A DNA stretch of 64,000 bases from Desulfobulbaceae bacterium (GTDB lineage Bacteria; Desulfobacterota; Desulfobulbia; Desulfobulbales; SURF-16), in NCBI GenBank assembly GCA_020444175.1, contig JAHLLM010000012.1:1-64000 (forward strand), given 5' to 3'. The notes beneath the pieces were generated by a model. That model saw only the letters and a program-made list of their open reading frames with translations. It was not told the DNA's origin and made no database searches. The position numbers and the translations under genes were made by a program. How positions within the stretch are numbered: position 1 is the first letter of the stretch; each line of letters opens with the position of its first letter. Below are positions 27,501 through 36,598 of this stretch, piece after piece.

Positions 27501-28393
27501 CCAAGCAGGCTCTTTCCGGTTATGCGTTCAACTGCCTCGAGGTATCGAGCGCTTGTTTTTTCTAGGATCTCTGACGGCAGTTTGGGAGCAGGCGGTGTTT
27601 TATCCCAATCAAGAGACGAGAGATAATCCCTGAGAAACTGCTTATCAAAACTTGCCTGTCCACGGCCGGTTTCGTAATCATCCTCTGGCCAGAAGCGGGA
27701 AGAATCAGGAGTCAGCACCTCGTCAATGAGGATCAATTCGCCATCAAACCAACCCAGCTCAAATTTGGTATCAGCAATAATAATCCCTTTGCTGCGGGCA
27801 TAATCTGCGGCTTTCTGATAGATCCTGACACAAATATCGGCAATCTTTTTGGTTTCTTCAACACCGACAATCTCGGCCATCCTGTCGATTGAGATGTTTT
27901 CATCATGCAGACCCAATTCCGCTTTGGTTGAGGGAGTAAAGAGAACCTCTGGAAACTGCTCTGACTCTTTCATGCCGGCCGGCAGTTCAAAACCGCAGAC
28001 CGTTGTGTTTTTCTGATAGGCACTCCAGAAAGACCCGGAGATATAGCCCCGGACAATACACTCAACCGGCAGGGGTTTGGCTTTTTTTACCAGCATGCTG
28101 CGGCCTTTGAGTTCTTCGCGATAAGGGGCGCATACTTCAGGATAGTCATCAGGGTTGGCGGATATCAAATGATTGGGAATAATATCCTTGAGATAATCGA
28201 ACCAGAAAAGAGAGAGACCGGTTAATACCGCTCCCTTGTTTGGAATCGGCTCCTGCATAACCACATCATAGGCCGAGATGCGGTCCGTGGCCACCATGAG
28301 CAGCTTGTCCTCCACCTCATAGAGATCACGAACCTTGCCGCGGTGGATAAGTTTCAAATTTTCAAAGTTAGTCTGGGTAACTGGCTTTATCAT
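27497..28393 (-). CDS. purC: Phosphoribosylaminoimidazole-succinocarboxamide synthase
   Basis: 298 residues, the long form of SAICAR synthetase. It ligates aspartate to CAIR with ATP in purine synthesis. Motifs seen: LIHRGKVRDLYEV (nucleotide-binding start), ATDRISAYDVVM, ECIVRGYISGSFW, GIIIADTKFELG and LIDEVLTPDSSRFW, all family hallmarks in order. It is followed by an overlapping lipoprotein gene. Another purine locus, the purD-purE fusion, lies about 20 kb away in the same window. Confidence 0.97.
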   Translation of the reverse strand: MIKPVTQTNFENLKLIHRGKVRDLYEVEDKLLMVATDRISAYDVVMQEPIPNKGAVLTGLSLFWFDYLKDIIPNHLISANPDDYPEVCAPYREELKGRSMLVKKAKPLPVECIVRGYISGSFWSAYQKNTTVCGFELPAGMKESEQFPEVLFTPSTKAELGLHDENISIDRMAEIVGVEETKKIADICVRIYQKAADYARSKGIIIADTKFELGWFDGELILIDEVLTPDSSRFWPEDDYETGRGQASFDKQFLRDYLSSLDWDKTPPAPKLPSEILEKTSARYLEAVERITGKSLLG

Positions 28394-28432
28394 TGTTTTG
28401 TCCTTTTTATTAAGAAGTTAAAGAATATAAAA

Positions 28433-28503
28433 AAGTTAGAGAAGGTAAAGAATGCCGGAACCGGCGTGGTCAATTCTATTTTTTTCTTTAACTTCTCTAA
28501 CTT
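28433..28503. terminator. Long inverted repeat between mutL and purC
   Basis: AAGTTAGAGAAGGTAAAGAA (28433-28452) pairs with 28484-28503 with one mismatch in 20. The loop contains a second palindrome, GCCGG-AA-CCGGC (28454-28465). The left arm ends in A-rich and the right arm in T-rich sequence, so it could terminate mutL transcription before purC (both minus strand). Confidence 0.5.
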
Positions 28504-28530
28504 CTTTTACTTCAGTCTTCCTTCCCTTCT

Positions 28531-30411
28531 CTATCTATAAAACCATTTCTTGATATCATTCTCACTGAAATGTTTCAGAACCGGCCGGCCGTGGGGGCAG
28601 TGGGAAAAAATATCAGCATCCTCCATTTTACGGATAAGCGCCTCGCCCTCCTCCGGCAGGAGTGCATCGTGTGCTTTGACAGCAGCCTTGCAGGCCATGA
28701 CGGCGAGGATATCTTCAATGCGGGTCGCAACTCCTTTTGCCGTGTTGGTCCGGTTCAGGTAATGATCAAACACACCGTTTGTGATTTCAAGCGGACCAAG
28801 GTGACTCAGTATAGCGGGAATAGCCTTTATTGCGTAACTGCCGCCACCGAACTCCACTATATGCAATCCGAGCCGCTTAATTTCCTCGCCGTACTTCTTA
28901 ATGACTTCCGTCTGGGCGGGGGTACACTCTATTATTTCAGGGAAAAGAAGGGCCTGACCCGGCACTGCCATATCATTATACTCTTTTTTCATCTTTTCAA
29001 AAAGCAGCCTTTCATGGGCAGCATGCTGATCGATCACAACTATCCCATCAAGAGTTTCACAGAGGATGTAGGAACGCATGAATTGCCCGACATATTTAAA
29101 GCGTCTCTGTTTATTCTCCACATGCGCCGGGAATAAAGAAAGAGTTTCTTCAGGTTGTTGAATGGACTCTGGGATATCCGGGGGTTCAAAAGCCGGGCTC
29201 GGAGGAGAGACCTCCTCCACAACGTGAGCCTCTTGTCTGTGTCCCTCTTTTTTCCTTTCAAAATTGACCCTGGGCTCCTTGACCTGCTCTCTACCGGCAG
29301 GAACAGCAGGCTGCCACTTATCCCGGGGAATATGTTCTTCGCGGGATAAGGAATGATCTGCGGGCAGATCGGCTTCAGAGCGAGCAGGTTTTCCAAACAC
29401 ACTATGCTGTATGGAGTATTGGTACGACTCCATCGCCTTTTTCACGGCCTGTACGACCTGCTGGTGCACATGCTGGGATTGATGAAAACGAATCTCCTGT
29501 TTTGTCGGATGGACGTTTACATCAATTGACTGCGGATCAACCTCTAAAAACAACACCCCGGCAATATGGCGGCCTTTCATTAAAAAACCCTGCGCCCCTT
29601 CCGTAACGCCATGGCTGACCATTCTATCTCTCACTGCCCGGTTGTTGACAAAAGTCCGCAGTCTCGCTGTTGCGCTGCGAGGTTCGTCCGGAGGCAGAAG
29701 AAAGCCGTAAATCGCAAGGGAATCCAGACGCGAGTCAACCGGTATAAGCTGATTGTCGATAGTGCGCCCCATGATTTTTTTCACCCGATCAGACAGGGCA
29801 TCGACTCCTGCGGAAAAAGACCAGACATCCTTGCCATTTACCGTGTAGGTCAGCCCTAAATGAGGAAAGGCCAAAGCTGAATTAACAATGACCTCTTCAA
29901 TATGGGACAGCTCTGTGCGTACGGTTTTGAGAAATTTTCTCCGGGCGGGAACATTTCCGAAGAGATCGCGAACCTCCATCACAGTGCCCAAGCTGCATCC
30001 CATTTCGTGCACTTTGCGCAATTGCCCGAAGCGAACTTCAGCCCGCTGACCGAGATCGTCTGCCGCAATCCTTGAGGTGATTGTCAAACGGGATACCGAG
30101 GCTATGCTGGGTATGGCTTCTCCGCGAAAACCAAGGGTTTTGATGGAGGATAATTGTTCGCTGTTCAACAGCTTGCTGGTGGCATGGCGCTCCAGGGAAA
30201 GCAGCATATCATCCTGATCCATTCCCTCCCCATCATCAATAATCCTGATCAGCCGGCTTCCTCCCCCCTCCACCTGCACAACGATATTGCGGGCTCCGGC
30301 ATCGATGCTGTTTTCGACAAACTCCTTGACCACCGAGGCCGGTCGCTCAATAACCTCGCCGGCAGCAATCTGGTTGGCAAGATTCTCAGGAAGGATTCTT
30401 ATTTTAGACAT
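28531..30411 (-). CDS. mutL: DNA mismatch repair protein MutL with endonuclease motif
   Basis: 626 residues. The GHKL ATPase motifs are in the first 110 residues (EVIERPASVVKEFVENSID; IDDGEGM; GFRGEAIPSI). The transducer domain runs to about 330 (VDVNVHPTKQEIRF), followed by a variable linker rich in Pro/Glu. The C-terminal dimerisation domain has DQHAAHERLLFE (Asp461), matching the DQHAx2Ex4E metal-binding endonuclease motif, plus ACKAAVKA and CPHGRP. This marks the nicking type of MutL that works in bacteria lacking MutH. No mutS is in the window. Confidence 0.97.
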   Translation of the reverse strand: MSKIRILPENLANQIAAGEVIERPASVVKEFVENSIDAGARNIVVQVEGGGSRLIRIIDDGEGMDQDDMLLSLERHATSKLLNSEQLSSIKTLGFRGEAIPSIASVSRLTITSRIAADDLGQRAEVRFGQLRKVHEMGCSLGTVMEVRDLFGNVPARRKFLKTVRTELSHIEEVIVNSALAFPHLGLTYTVNGKDVWSFSAGVDALSDRVKKIMGRTIDNQLIPVDSRLDSLAIYGFLLPPDEPRSATARLRTFVNNRAVRDRMVSHGVTEGAQGFLMKGRHIAGVLFLEVDPQSIDVNVHPTKQEIRFHQSQHVHQQVVQAVKKAMESYQYSIQHSVFGKPARSEADLPADHSLSREEHIPRDKWQPAVPAGREQVKEPRVNFERKKEGHRQEAHVVEEVSPPSPAFEPPDIPESIQQPEETLSLFPAHVENKQRRFKYVGQFMRSYILCETLDGIVVIDQHAAHERLLFEKMKKEYNDMAVPGQALLFPEIIECTPAQTEVIKKYGEEIKRLGLHIVEFGGGSYAIKAIPAILSHLGPLEITNGVFDHYLNRTNTAKGVATRIEDILAVMACKAAVKAHDALLPEEGEALIRKMEDADIFSHCPHGRPVLKHFSENDIKKWFYR

Positions 30412-30532
30412 GGGACACAGTTCTGCGTTTTTAGTTTTGAGCTCAGAGAGTAAGTTCCGTTTCCACGAGACATAAGCTTAATAACTCCATGATATTAAGC
30501 CAGAAACCCAGAACCAGGAACTCAAAACGAAA

Positions 30533-31903
30533 TCATTTCAAATAACTGAGAATATGCAGATCGAGCCAGCTTTCATCCCACCATTCCAGGGGATTCACCA
30601 TGATACCGTTGACGAGCATACTGAAATGAAGGTGATCACCGCCCGCCATACCTGTTTTGCCAGTCGCACCCAGGATTCCACCTTTTTCAACAAGGTCTCC
30701 AGGTTTCACATCGATTGTGCTCATATGTGAATAGAGACTGAATACCCCCAGCCCATGATCAAGAATAACCATATTGCCGTAAATACCAAGATAGTCGGCA
30801 TAGATGACTTTTCCTTTATTAGCGGCAGTCACCTGTGCATGGCGGGTTGAGGCAAGATCAATACCCAGGTGAACCTGTTTATCCACCTCCTGGCCTCCAA
30901 AATAATAGGTGCGATGATCTGCATACCCTGCCCGGTTGCTGCTTCGGGCCATACGGTTAAATCGTCCGTGCCATAATTGTTCGGGAATTGAATTCTGGCA
31001 GATTTCCATTATTTTTTTATTATTGGCAAGCCGCACGCTGTTATTAACATAAAGATACTTTTCCAGTTGGTTGCCTGTCATTTCCGGATAGTACTGAGAG
31101 AATTCGGGAATTTTCAGATCAAGAAAACTCTCCGGAACATTGATTCTGTCCTTCTTGAAGATCACTTTTTTAAAGATCATGCCAAAAGGGGCCTTCCCGA
31201 TGTTCCCGGCTTCATCAACTGCCTCCACGGCAGCGGACCCGATTTTTTCCGTATCATAAGGAAGTGCAATAGTGGCTCCGTAGAGACCTTCTTTTCCTGA
31301 TACAGGAAAGCCTTTATGAAAATATCCGTTTATACGAACGCCATGGCTGACTGCCTTTTCACTCATTTTATAAATAACTATTCCCGCTCCGCCCGGTTTT
31401 ATATAGCGGGGAGAATCCATTCGATCAACCTTGGGCGGTTGCGTATCAAAGGTAATCGGAAAAACACGGTGCACCATGTTGCCCTTGAACAGGTTCCAGA
31501 AAGAAAAATCCTGAGCCGTAAAAACGATAGCCGCATCCCCGTCCTTCACTCCGAGAGCCGTTGTATCAATATTAACTTGCCCGTCAATGTGATTTGGACC
31601 TGCTTTGCTGAAGTAGCCCTGCCTTTCAAAATTCTGCTCATAGAGTTTTTTTTCGGTTTTCCCTTGTCTGACGATGACATCAAAATGCCTTATACCGCTC
31701 TTTTTATCCGATACAGCAAAAGAAATCTTCTTTTGGGCTCCAAGGAGAGAAAGTTCCCCATTGACTTCGATGGAAGGTTTTTCCCTTTCCAGAAGAAAAA
31801 ACAAACAGATCAGAAATCCAAGAAAAAGAACCCCCAGGATAAAAAGAAAGTTGAGTGGTGTATTCTTACCTGATTTAGCCATATGTAATGAATTAGATGC
31901 CAT
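30533..31903 (-). CDS. M23 family metallopeptidase, membrane-anchored
   Basis: 456 residues from an ATG with GAGG eight bases upstream. One N-terminal TM (about 18-38) anchors it with the body in the periplasm. Residues 40-290 look like beta-rich, Ig-like modules. The C-terminal LytM/M23 domain has HLGID (His345, Asp349), SHM (His393) and HLH (His424, His426), so the zinc site is complete. By family it cleaves peptidoglycan cross-links, in cell separation or wall remodelling. It lies upstream of mutL in the same direction, with a 121-bp gap. Confidence 0.93.
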   Translation of the reverse strand: MASNSLHMAKSGKNTPLNFLFILGVLFLGFLICLFFLLEREKPSIEVNGELSLLGAQKKISFAVSDKKSGIRHFDVIVRQGKTEKKLYEQNFERQGYFSKAGPNHIDGQVNIDTTALGVKDGDAAIVFTAQDFSFWNLFKGNMVHRVFPITFDTQPPKVDRMDSPRYIKPGGAGIVIYKMSEKAVSHGVRINGYFHKGFPVSGKEGLYGATIALPYDTEKIGSAAVEAVDEAGNIGKAPFGMIFKKVIFKKDRINVPESFLDLKIPEFSQYYPEMTGNQLEKYLYVNNSVRLANNKKIMEICQNSIPEQLWHGRFNRMARSSNRAGYADHRTYYFGGQEVDKQVHLGIDLASTRHAQVTAANKGKVIYADYLGIYGNMVILDHGLGVFSLYSHMSTIDVKPGDLVEKGGILGATGKTGMAGGDHLHFSMLVNGIMVNPLEWWDESWLDLHILSYLK

Positions 31904-32197
31904 GGAAAAACCTCAGAAACCGGCATGGCCGGAAATTTTATATGTGGGTGCCAGATAACAGTTATCAAAAAGTAAAAAAGAGTACCATAATTAGCATGAA
32001 AATAAAACCTTTGCGCTCATGAGACTTTCAATTACATTTCATAACTATCTGAGTCGTTTAGCTTTTTAATAGGTATCCTTGAGGAAGGGGAAAGTTCCGA
32101 ACTTTTTTCCGTTGCCAGAATAAACTTCCTTCATTACAAGGAGGCACACTTTGTTATTAAAATCCCTTTCAGTTCATTTAGCTGAAGTTCGAACACT

Positions 32198-33223
32198 ATG
32201 ACACGTACGAAACATTTCCATACGATTGTAATAGGGGCTGGCCCGGGAGGACTCACCTGCGCCACTCTGCTTGCCGAAAAAGGCATGGATGTTCTTGTTG
32301 TTGAGCGAAACACCAGCATAGGGATGAAAGTCTGTGCAGGAGGCGTCACCTGGTCAGGCCTGGCCCGCCATCTCCCTGAAGAGTTGATCGAAAAGCCCTT
32401 TAACAGGCAATACATTCACTCCGGCATGCAGAAGACGGTTATCAGAGAGACAGAACCAATCATTTCCACCATAAACAGGGAAAAAATCGGCAAATGGATG
32501 GCGGATAAAGCACTCAAAGCAGGAGTGACACTTCTATCAGGAACCGCAGTCACCCAAATCACCGATTCAGAGGTTGTTACCAAATCAGGGCGTTACACCT
32601 TTCGTTATCTCGTCGGAGCCGACGGCAGCAACTCCCTTGTGCGGAGGACTCTGAATATTCCGACAAAACGAATAGGTGTCGGAGTGCACTATCAGGTTCC
32701 CGGTAATTTTCCGAAAATGATATGGCATCTGGACCCCGATCTTTTTAAAACAGGATATGCCTGGGTCTTCCCGCACAGCAACAGTGCCTCAGTAGGAGCA
32801 TATGCCAATCGTGCAGATCTTTCTCCCAAAACCCTCAAAGAAAAATTACACAACTGGATCAAAAAACATGATATAAATATAAACGGTCTGAAACCGGAAG
32901 CCGCAACCGTTAACTTTGATTACAGAGGCTGGCATTTTGGCAACACATTCCTTGTCGGCGATGCAGCCGGCCTTGCCTCCGGGTTAACCGGTGAAGGTAT
33001 TTATCCTGCTGTCTGTTCCGGAGAGACCGTGGCCAAAACGATTATTGATCCGGGCTATGAGAGTAAGACGTTTACGGGGCTTATAAAAAAACACCGCCGC
33101 CACACTCGACTTCTCAGCCTTTGCAGCACCAACACTTTTTTTGCTAAAATTATACTGGAAAGCCTTATAGCAGCCCTGCGGTTCAATATTATTAACTTCA
33201 AGGCATTGGAAATGGGTGATTAA
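32198..33223 (+). CDS. FAD-dependent geranylgeranyl-reductase-family oxidoreductase
   Basis: 341 residues. The N-terminal Rossmann motif is VIGAGPGGLTCATLLAE with the acidic end VVER. Further FAD motifs are GADGSNSLVRR and FLVGDAAGLASGLTGEGIYPA. These are features of the geranylgeranyl reductase/FixC-like flavoproteins that reduce isoprenoid chains of quinones or lipids. A Cys after the motif (KVCAGGVTW) matches the conserved Cys-containing loop of the family. The substrate cannot be told. It is followed at 63 bp by the small di-heme protein gene, so an electron-transfer link is possible but unproven. Confidence 0.88.
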   Translation: MTRTKHFHTIVIGAGPGGLTCATLLAEKGMDVLVVERNTSIGMKVCAGGVTWSGLARHLPEELIEKPFNRQYIHSGMQKTVIRETEPIISTINREKIGKWMADKALKAGVTLLSGTAVTQITDSEVVTKSGRYTFRYLVGADGSNSLVRRTLNIPTKRIGVGVHYQVPGNFPKMIWHLDPDLFKTGYAWVFPHSNSASVGAYANRADLSPKTLKEKLHNWIKKHDININGLKPEAATVNFDYRGWHFGNTFLVGDAAGLASGLTGEGIYPAVCSGETVAKTIIDPGYESKTFTGLIKKHRRHTRLLSLCSTNTFFAKIILESLIAALRFNIINFKALEMGD

Positions 33224-33286
33224 AAAAAATCATGCCCTCTCTTCCCTTGCCACTTGATTTCCATACAACATCATAAAGCCGGAAAA

Positions 33287-33562
33287 ATGCCAACTAACAC
33301 CAAACCATCCAAGACACTTATCTTTAATATTGTTTTTCTTCTTTTTTGCGGAGGAGTCTTTCTTTTCCTCTGGAATGCCCCTCCCGAATCAACAGCTTTT
33401 ATTCCCCATGACGACAACCATGAACGTTTCTTTGCCATGGGCAAGAAAGAAGCTGAAAAATTTTGTGAAACCTGCCACAATCCTTCCGGAGAAAGTCCTT
33501 TGCCGGAAGATCACCCTCCCAAATACCGCTGTCTTTTCTGTCACAAGAGAATGGATAAATAA
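33287..33562 (+). CDS. Small membrane-anchored c-type cytochrome-like protein (two CxxCH)
   Basis: 91 residues from ATG 33287, which has GGA a few bases upstream; a TTG at 33254 would add 11 residues and looks worse. One N-terminal TM (FNIVFLLFCGGVFLFLW, about 14-32) is followed by about 55 periplasmic residues with two haem-c sites, CETCH and CLFCH. Upstream HDDNH and a C-terminal K-R-M-D-K could give axial ligands. It resembles tiny di-haem proteins of sulfate reducers, but no named family was recognised. It lies between the flavoprotein and tsaE. Confidence 0.78.
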   Translation: MPTNTKPSKTLIFNIVFLLFCGGVFLFLWNAPPESTAFIPHDDNHERFFAMGKKEAEKFCETCHNPSGESPLPEDHPPKYRCLFCHKRMDK

Positions 33563-33591
33563 ACATTAAATTTGAAACGTTTATTGCCTGT

Positions 33592-34086
33592 ATGACTCCT
33601 TCACATCTGCTTCACCTGCCAGATCTTCAAGACACGATTGCCTTTGGCAGTCATCTCGGCAGAAACGCCCAGCCGGGAGATATCTTCACCCTTACAGGAG
33701 ACTTGGGAGCAGGAAAAACAACCCTTACCCAGGCAATCGGCCAGGGGCTGGAAGTTCCTCCTGATTTTTATATAACCAGCCCCACCTTCAGCCTGCTCCA
33801 TGAATATCCCGGACGCATTCCGCTCTACCACATGGATCTCTATCGCCTTGGCTCAATGGAAGAAATTGAAGAGCTCGGCTTTGAAGACTATCTTTACGGG
33901 AATGGATTAACCGTTGTTGAGTGGCCGGACAGACTTGAAGAACTCATGCCGGATTCACGGCTGGATATCCATCTGACTCTCATCAACGAACATGAAAGAT
34001 CTGCTTTACTCACCCCCTATGGGGACATCATCCCTCGTTTTTCATCTTTTTTTCATCGCAATACACCGTTTTTAAATAAAATTTGA
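33592..34086 (+). CDS. tsaE: tRNA t6A biosynthesis ATPase TsaE
   Basis: 164 residues. Walker A is GDLGAGKTTLTQAIGQGL (about 37-54); then SPTFSLLHEY, LYHMDLYRL, and VVEWPDRLEELMP near 125 follow in the TsaE order. It assists TsaB/TsaD in threonylcarbamoylation of A37 in ANN-decoding tRNAs. The C-terminal 15 residues extend past the usual end with no pattern. The tsaC/sua5 gene for the first step of the pathway is also in this window at 47984-48625. Confidence 0.94.
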   Translation: MTPSHLLHLPDLQDTIAFGSHLGRNAQPGDIFTLTGDLGAGKTTLTQAIGQGLEVPPDFYITSPTFSLLHEYPGRIPLYHMDLYRLGSMEEIEELGFEDYLYGNGLTVVEWPDRLEELMPDSRLDIHLTLINEHERSALLTPYGDIIPRFSSFFHRNTPFLNKI

Positions 34087-34338
34087 CTTTTGATCGCTCT
34101 TAATTAGATAATATTTCACAGTTTCGCTTCTATGCCTCTTGAGGGAAAAAACAGCTCTCAAAAGTTGTCGGTATATTTCAAATTTATTGATTTTGCCAAG
34201 GCGCATTCCAAGCGGCGATTTTTTTTTAAGAGTTCATCAAATGGAATTTTAAAACACCTGTTCACTGCATTTTGTACTCAAAATGAAAGAACAGACCATG
34301 CCGATACAATCATATAAATAAAGACTGTCACAAAAGAT

Positions 34339-34443
34339 TGATGGATTCACAAAAAGTCTCAAAACGAGCCAGATCAATACGGCGAATCAATAAATTATAT
34401 ACCTGCCGGCGGCGGTTGAGCGTTTTTGTGCGTGACCGTCAAC
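34339..34443 (+). repeat. Interspersed repeat, copy B
   Basis: It begins TTGATGGATTCACAAAAAG and ends GTGCGTGACCGTCAA; it carries the shared GCCGGCGGCGGTTGAG core. It ends 31 bp before the ATG of the receiver-SpoIIE gene. The rest of the 388-bp gap 34087-34474 shows only one unconvincing 61-codon frame. Confidence 0.8.
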
Positions 34444-34474
34444 CCTTGCCGCTCCATTCGATAATCCACAATTC

Positions 34475-35596
34475 ATGATAGCGACCAAAGAAATAACCAT
34501 ACTTGTCGTTGATGACACACCCATCAACCTCAAACTTCTGCAGATCTCACTTCAGAGGGAGGGATACAGTGTCATTTCAGCAAGTAATGGCCTTGACGCG
34601 AGAATACTTGTCGACAAGTACCATCCTGACCTCATTCTCATGGATATTATCATGCCGAAGGAGAGTGGCTTTGAGGTTATCGAAAAACTGCAGCACAATC
34701 CGAAAACCAATTCCATACCCGTCATTTTTCTTACCGGGAATGATGATGTTGCGACTAAGATAAAAGGATTCGAACTTGGGGCTGTTGACTACATTATCAA
34801 GCCGTTTAATACAACAGAGGTCCTCGCTCGAATAAGAACCCATCTCAAATTAAGTCTTGCCACCCAGGCTCTGGTCAAAACACAGACAGAAAAACTGAAA
34901 CAGATCCATGATGCCCAATCCGCCATGCTGGTTAAACCTGTTGATTTACCCCAGGCAAATTTTGGTATTTTTTATGCCTCTCTTCTTGAGGCCGGCGGAG
35001 ATTTTTATGATGTGCTTCAGGTTTCTGAAAACATCTTTATTTACATGGTGGCCGATGTCTCCGGTCATGACATCGGGACAAGTTTTATTACAGCTTCTGT
35101 CAAGGCACTGCTTCAACAGAATTCCTCTCTGATATACAGTCCATTGGACAGCATGAACATGATGAACAGCGTTCTCATGGAAATTCTTCCTGAAGGAAAA
35201 TATCTGACAGCGGCCTATGCCCGTTTAAACAGACAAACTCTGGTTATGTCCATTGTGAATGCAGGTCACCCTCCTGTTCTTTATCTTCCGGTTGACGGGG
35301 CCGCACAATTTGTCCCCATTCATGGCACACCAGTGGGTATTTTAGAAGATGCTTTTTTTGAGGCATGCGATTTGAAAGTAAAAAAAGGAGATCGTTTTTT
35401 TATATATTCCGATGGACTGCTGGAAAGGGGCAAATCCCGCAAGGTCTGGACTTCAATGACCCATGAACTGCTGCCGCTTGCTGAAAAAATGCGCGAGACG
35501 CCGATCCTTGAGGCCGCGGACCAGCTCAACGCAAAAGTCAATATTCTCAATGACAACCCTGATGACGACGTGGTCATTATGTCGATAGAGGTTTAG
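34475..35596 (+). CDS. Response regulator with SpoIIE-type PP2C phosphatase output (RsbU-like)
   Basis: 373 residues. The receiver (about 8-125) has VVDD, phospho-acceptor Asp57 in LILMDIIMP, and Lys in YIIKPF. A helical linker is followed by a PP2C/SpoIIE domain (about 165-370) with the metal-binding segments EAGGDFYD, VADVSGHDIGTSF, NAGHPP and YSDGLLE. In partner switching, such phosphatases dephosphorylate a STAS antagonist; the STAS protein and its RsbW-like kinase are encoded directly downstream. Two bases separate this stop from the next ATG. Confidence 0.95.
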   Translation: MIATKEITILVVDDTPINLKLLQISLQREGYSVISASNGLDARILVDKYHPDLILMDIIMPKESGFEVIEKLQHNPKTNSIPVIFLTGNDDVATKIKGFELGAVDYIIKPFNTTEVLARIRTHLKLSLATQALVKTQTEKLKQIHDAQSAMLVKPVDLPQANFGIFYASLLEAGGDFYDVLQVSENIFIYMVADVSGHDIGTSFITASVKALLQQNSSLIYSPLDSMNMMNSVLMEILPEGKYLTAAYARLNRQTLVMSIVNAGHPPVLYLPVDGAAQFVPIHGTPVGILEDAFFEACDLKVKKGDRFFIYSDGLLERGKSRKVWTSMTHELLPLAEKMRETPILEAADQLNAKVNILNDNPDDDVVIMSIEV

Positions 35597-35598
35597 AA

Positions 35599-36024
35599 AT
35601 GCAGGATTTCACCTCAACTCATACCCCCAACGGCATCTCCTGCACTCTTTCGTCAACCCTGGCAAATATAGACAGAGCCATTGCCTGTTTTAAAGAATTT
35701 CTGGATTCAAAACCGAAAATTACAGTTAATAAATTCGAGATCCATTATGCAATCAGGGAAGCCCTGAACAATGCGGTTATCCACGGCAATCAGAAAAATG
35801 ACCTTTTACAGGTCGAATGTACCCTGGAGATCAACAGGAAAATACTCACTATTTCAGTTACCGATGAAGGGAAAGGCTTTGACTGGCGCAACCAGCTTCA
35901 TAAAAAGCAGGCCGGCTCTGATGCGACCTCCGGTCGCGGCTTGGAGAGCATGTTCATGTATGGTTTTGATGTTCAATTTAATGACTCTGGCAATACGCTT
36001 TATTTAACAAAAAAAATCATGTAA
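35599..36024 (+). CDS. RsbW-like anti-sigma/serine kinase (HATPase)
   Basis: 141 residues, single GHKL ATPase domain. N-box is HYAIREALNNAVIHGNQ, G1 is VTDEGKGFDW and a G2-like GRGLESMFMYGFDV follows. This short single-domain form matches the RsbW/SpoIIAB group, which phosphorylates a STAS protein and sequesters a sigma factor or another partner. It sits between the phosphatase and the STAS gene. No alternative sigma gene is adjacent, so the final target could be non-transcriptional. Confidence 0.92.
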   Translation: MQDFTSTHTPNGISCTLSSTLANIDRAIACFKEFLDSKPKITVNKFEIHYAIREALNNAVIHGNQKNDLLQVECTLEINRKILTISVTDEGKGFDWRNQLHKKQAGSDATSGRGLESMFMYGFDVQFNDSGNTLYLTKKIM

Positions 36025-36137
36025 TATTTTAATTGAGATGTTTTTTGCCGATTTTTTTTAGCACCGCCTCAAAAAAATTCAACCCGCAAAATCGTTTCAG
36101 CTCCGTCACTTAATATTTACCTAAAAAGGAAGACAGC

Positions 36138-36440
36138 ATGAGCCTCATTGAAAGAAAAGATGGTGTTGTCACCATAAAACCGGGAATTGACATTGTCGCC
36201 TCACAATGTGAGACATTAAAGCAGGAATTCCTTGAAATCATCAACAGTGGTGAAAAAAAACTTGTCATTGATTTTTCCGAGACCGAGATGATTGATTCGT
36301 CCGGCATAGGTCTTCTGATTTCAATACGGAACAGTCTTACGAACAGTGGCGGTGGGGAAATTGAATTAAGCAACCTGTCTGACGACCTGCACCAACTTTT
36401 TAAAGTGATGCGGTTGGATAATCATTTTACGATCAGCTGA
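36138..36440 (+). CDS. STAS-domain anti-sigma factor antagonist
   Basis: 100 residues. The whole protein is a STAS domain: an IKPGIDIVASQCETLKQE strand-helix, then LVIDFSETEMIDSSGIGLL, in which the conserved DSSG supplies the Ser that the RsbW-like kinase would phosphorylate and the SpoIIE phosphatase would release. AAGGA lies upstream of the ATG. With the two preceding genes it completes a partner-switching module. Confidence 0.94.
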   Translation: MSLIERKDGVVTIKPGIDIVASQCETLKQEFLEIINSGEKKLVIDFSETEMIDSSGIGLLISIRNSLTNSGGGEIELSNLSDDLHQLFKVMRLDNHFTIS

Positions 36441-36462
36441 CACAGCTTCAACAATGCAAAAC

Positions 36463-36568
36463 TTGATGGATTCGCAAAAAGCTCTGAAGCTGACCATCCG
36501 CCAGCCTGGTATCAATAAAATTACCTACGTGCCGGCGGCGGTTGAGTCTTTTTTTACGAAACCGTCAA
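36463..36568 (+). repeat. Interspersed repeat, copy C
   Basis: It begins TTGATGGATTCGCAAAAAG, contains CTGAAGCTGACCATCCGCC and GTGCCGGCGGCGGTTGAG, and ends TTTTTACGAAACCGTCAA. Its right end is 30 bp before the cheA ATG, almost the same distance as copy B from its downstream gene. Confidence 0.85.
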
Positions 36569-36598
36569 AACTTAGGGATAAGCTGAGGAGAATGAAAT

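Noticed and set aside
34132-34317. 61-codon frame between tsaE and the receiver-SpoIIE gene
   Set aside because: No ribosome-binding site and low-complexity Lys/Phe-rich sequence; spacing gives no operon support.
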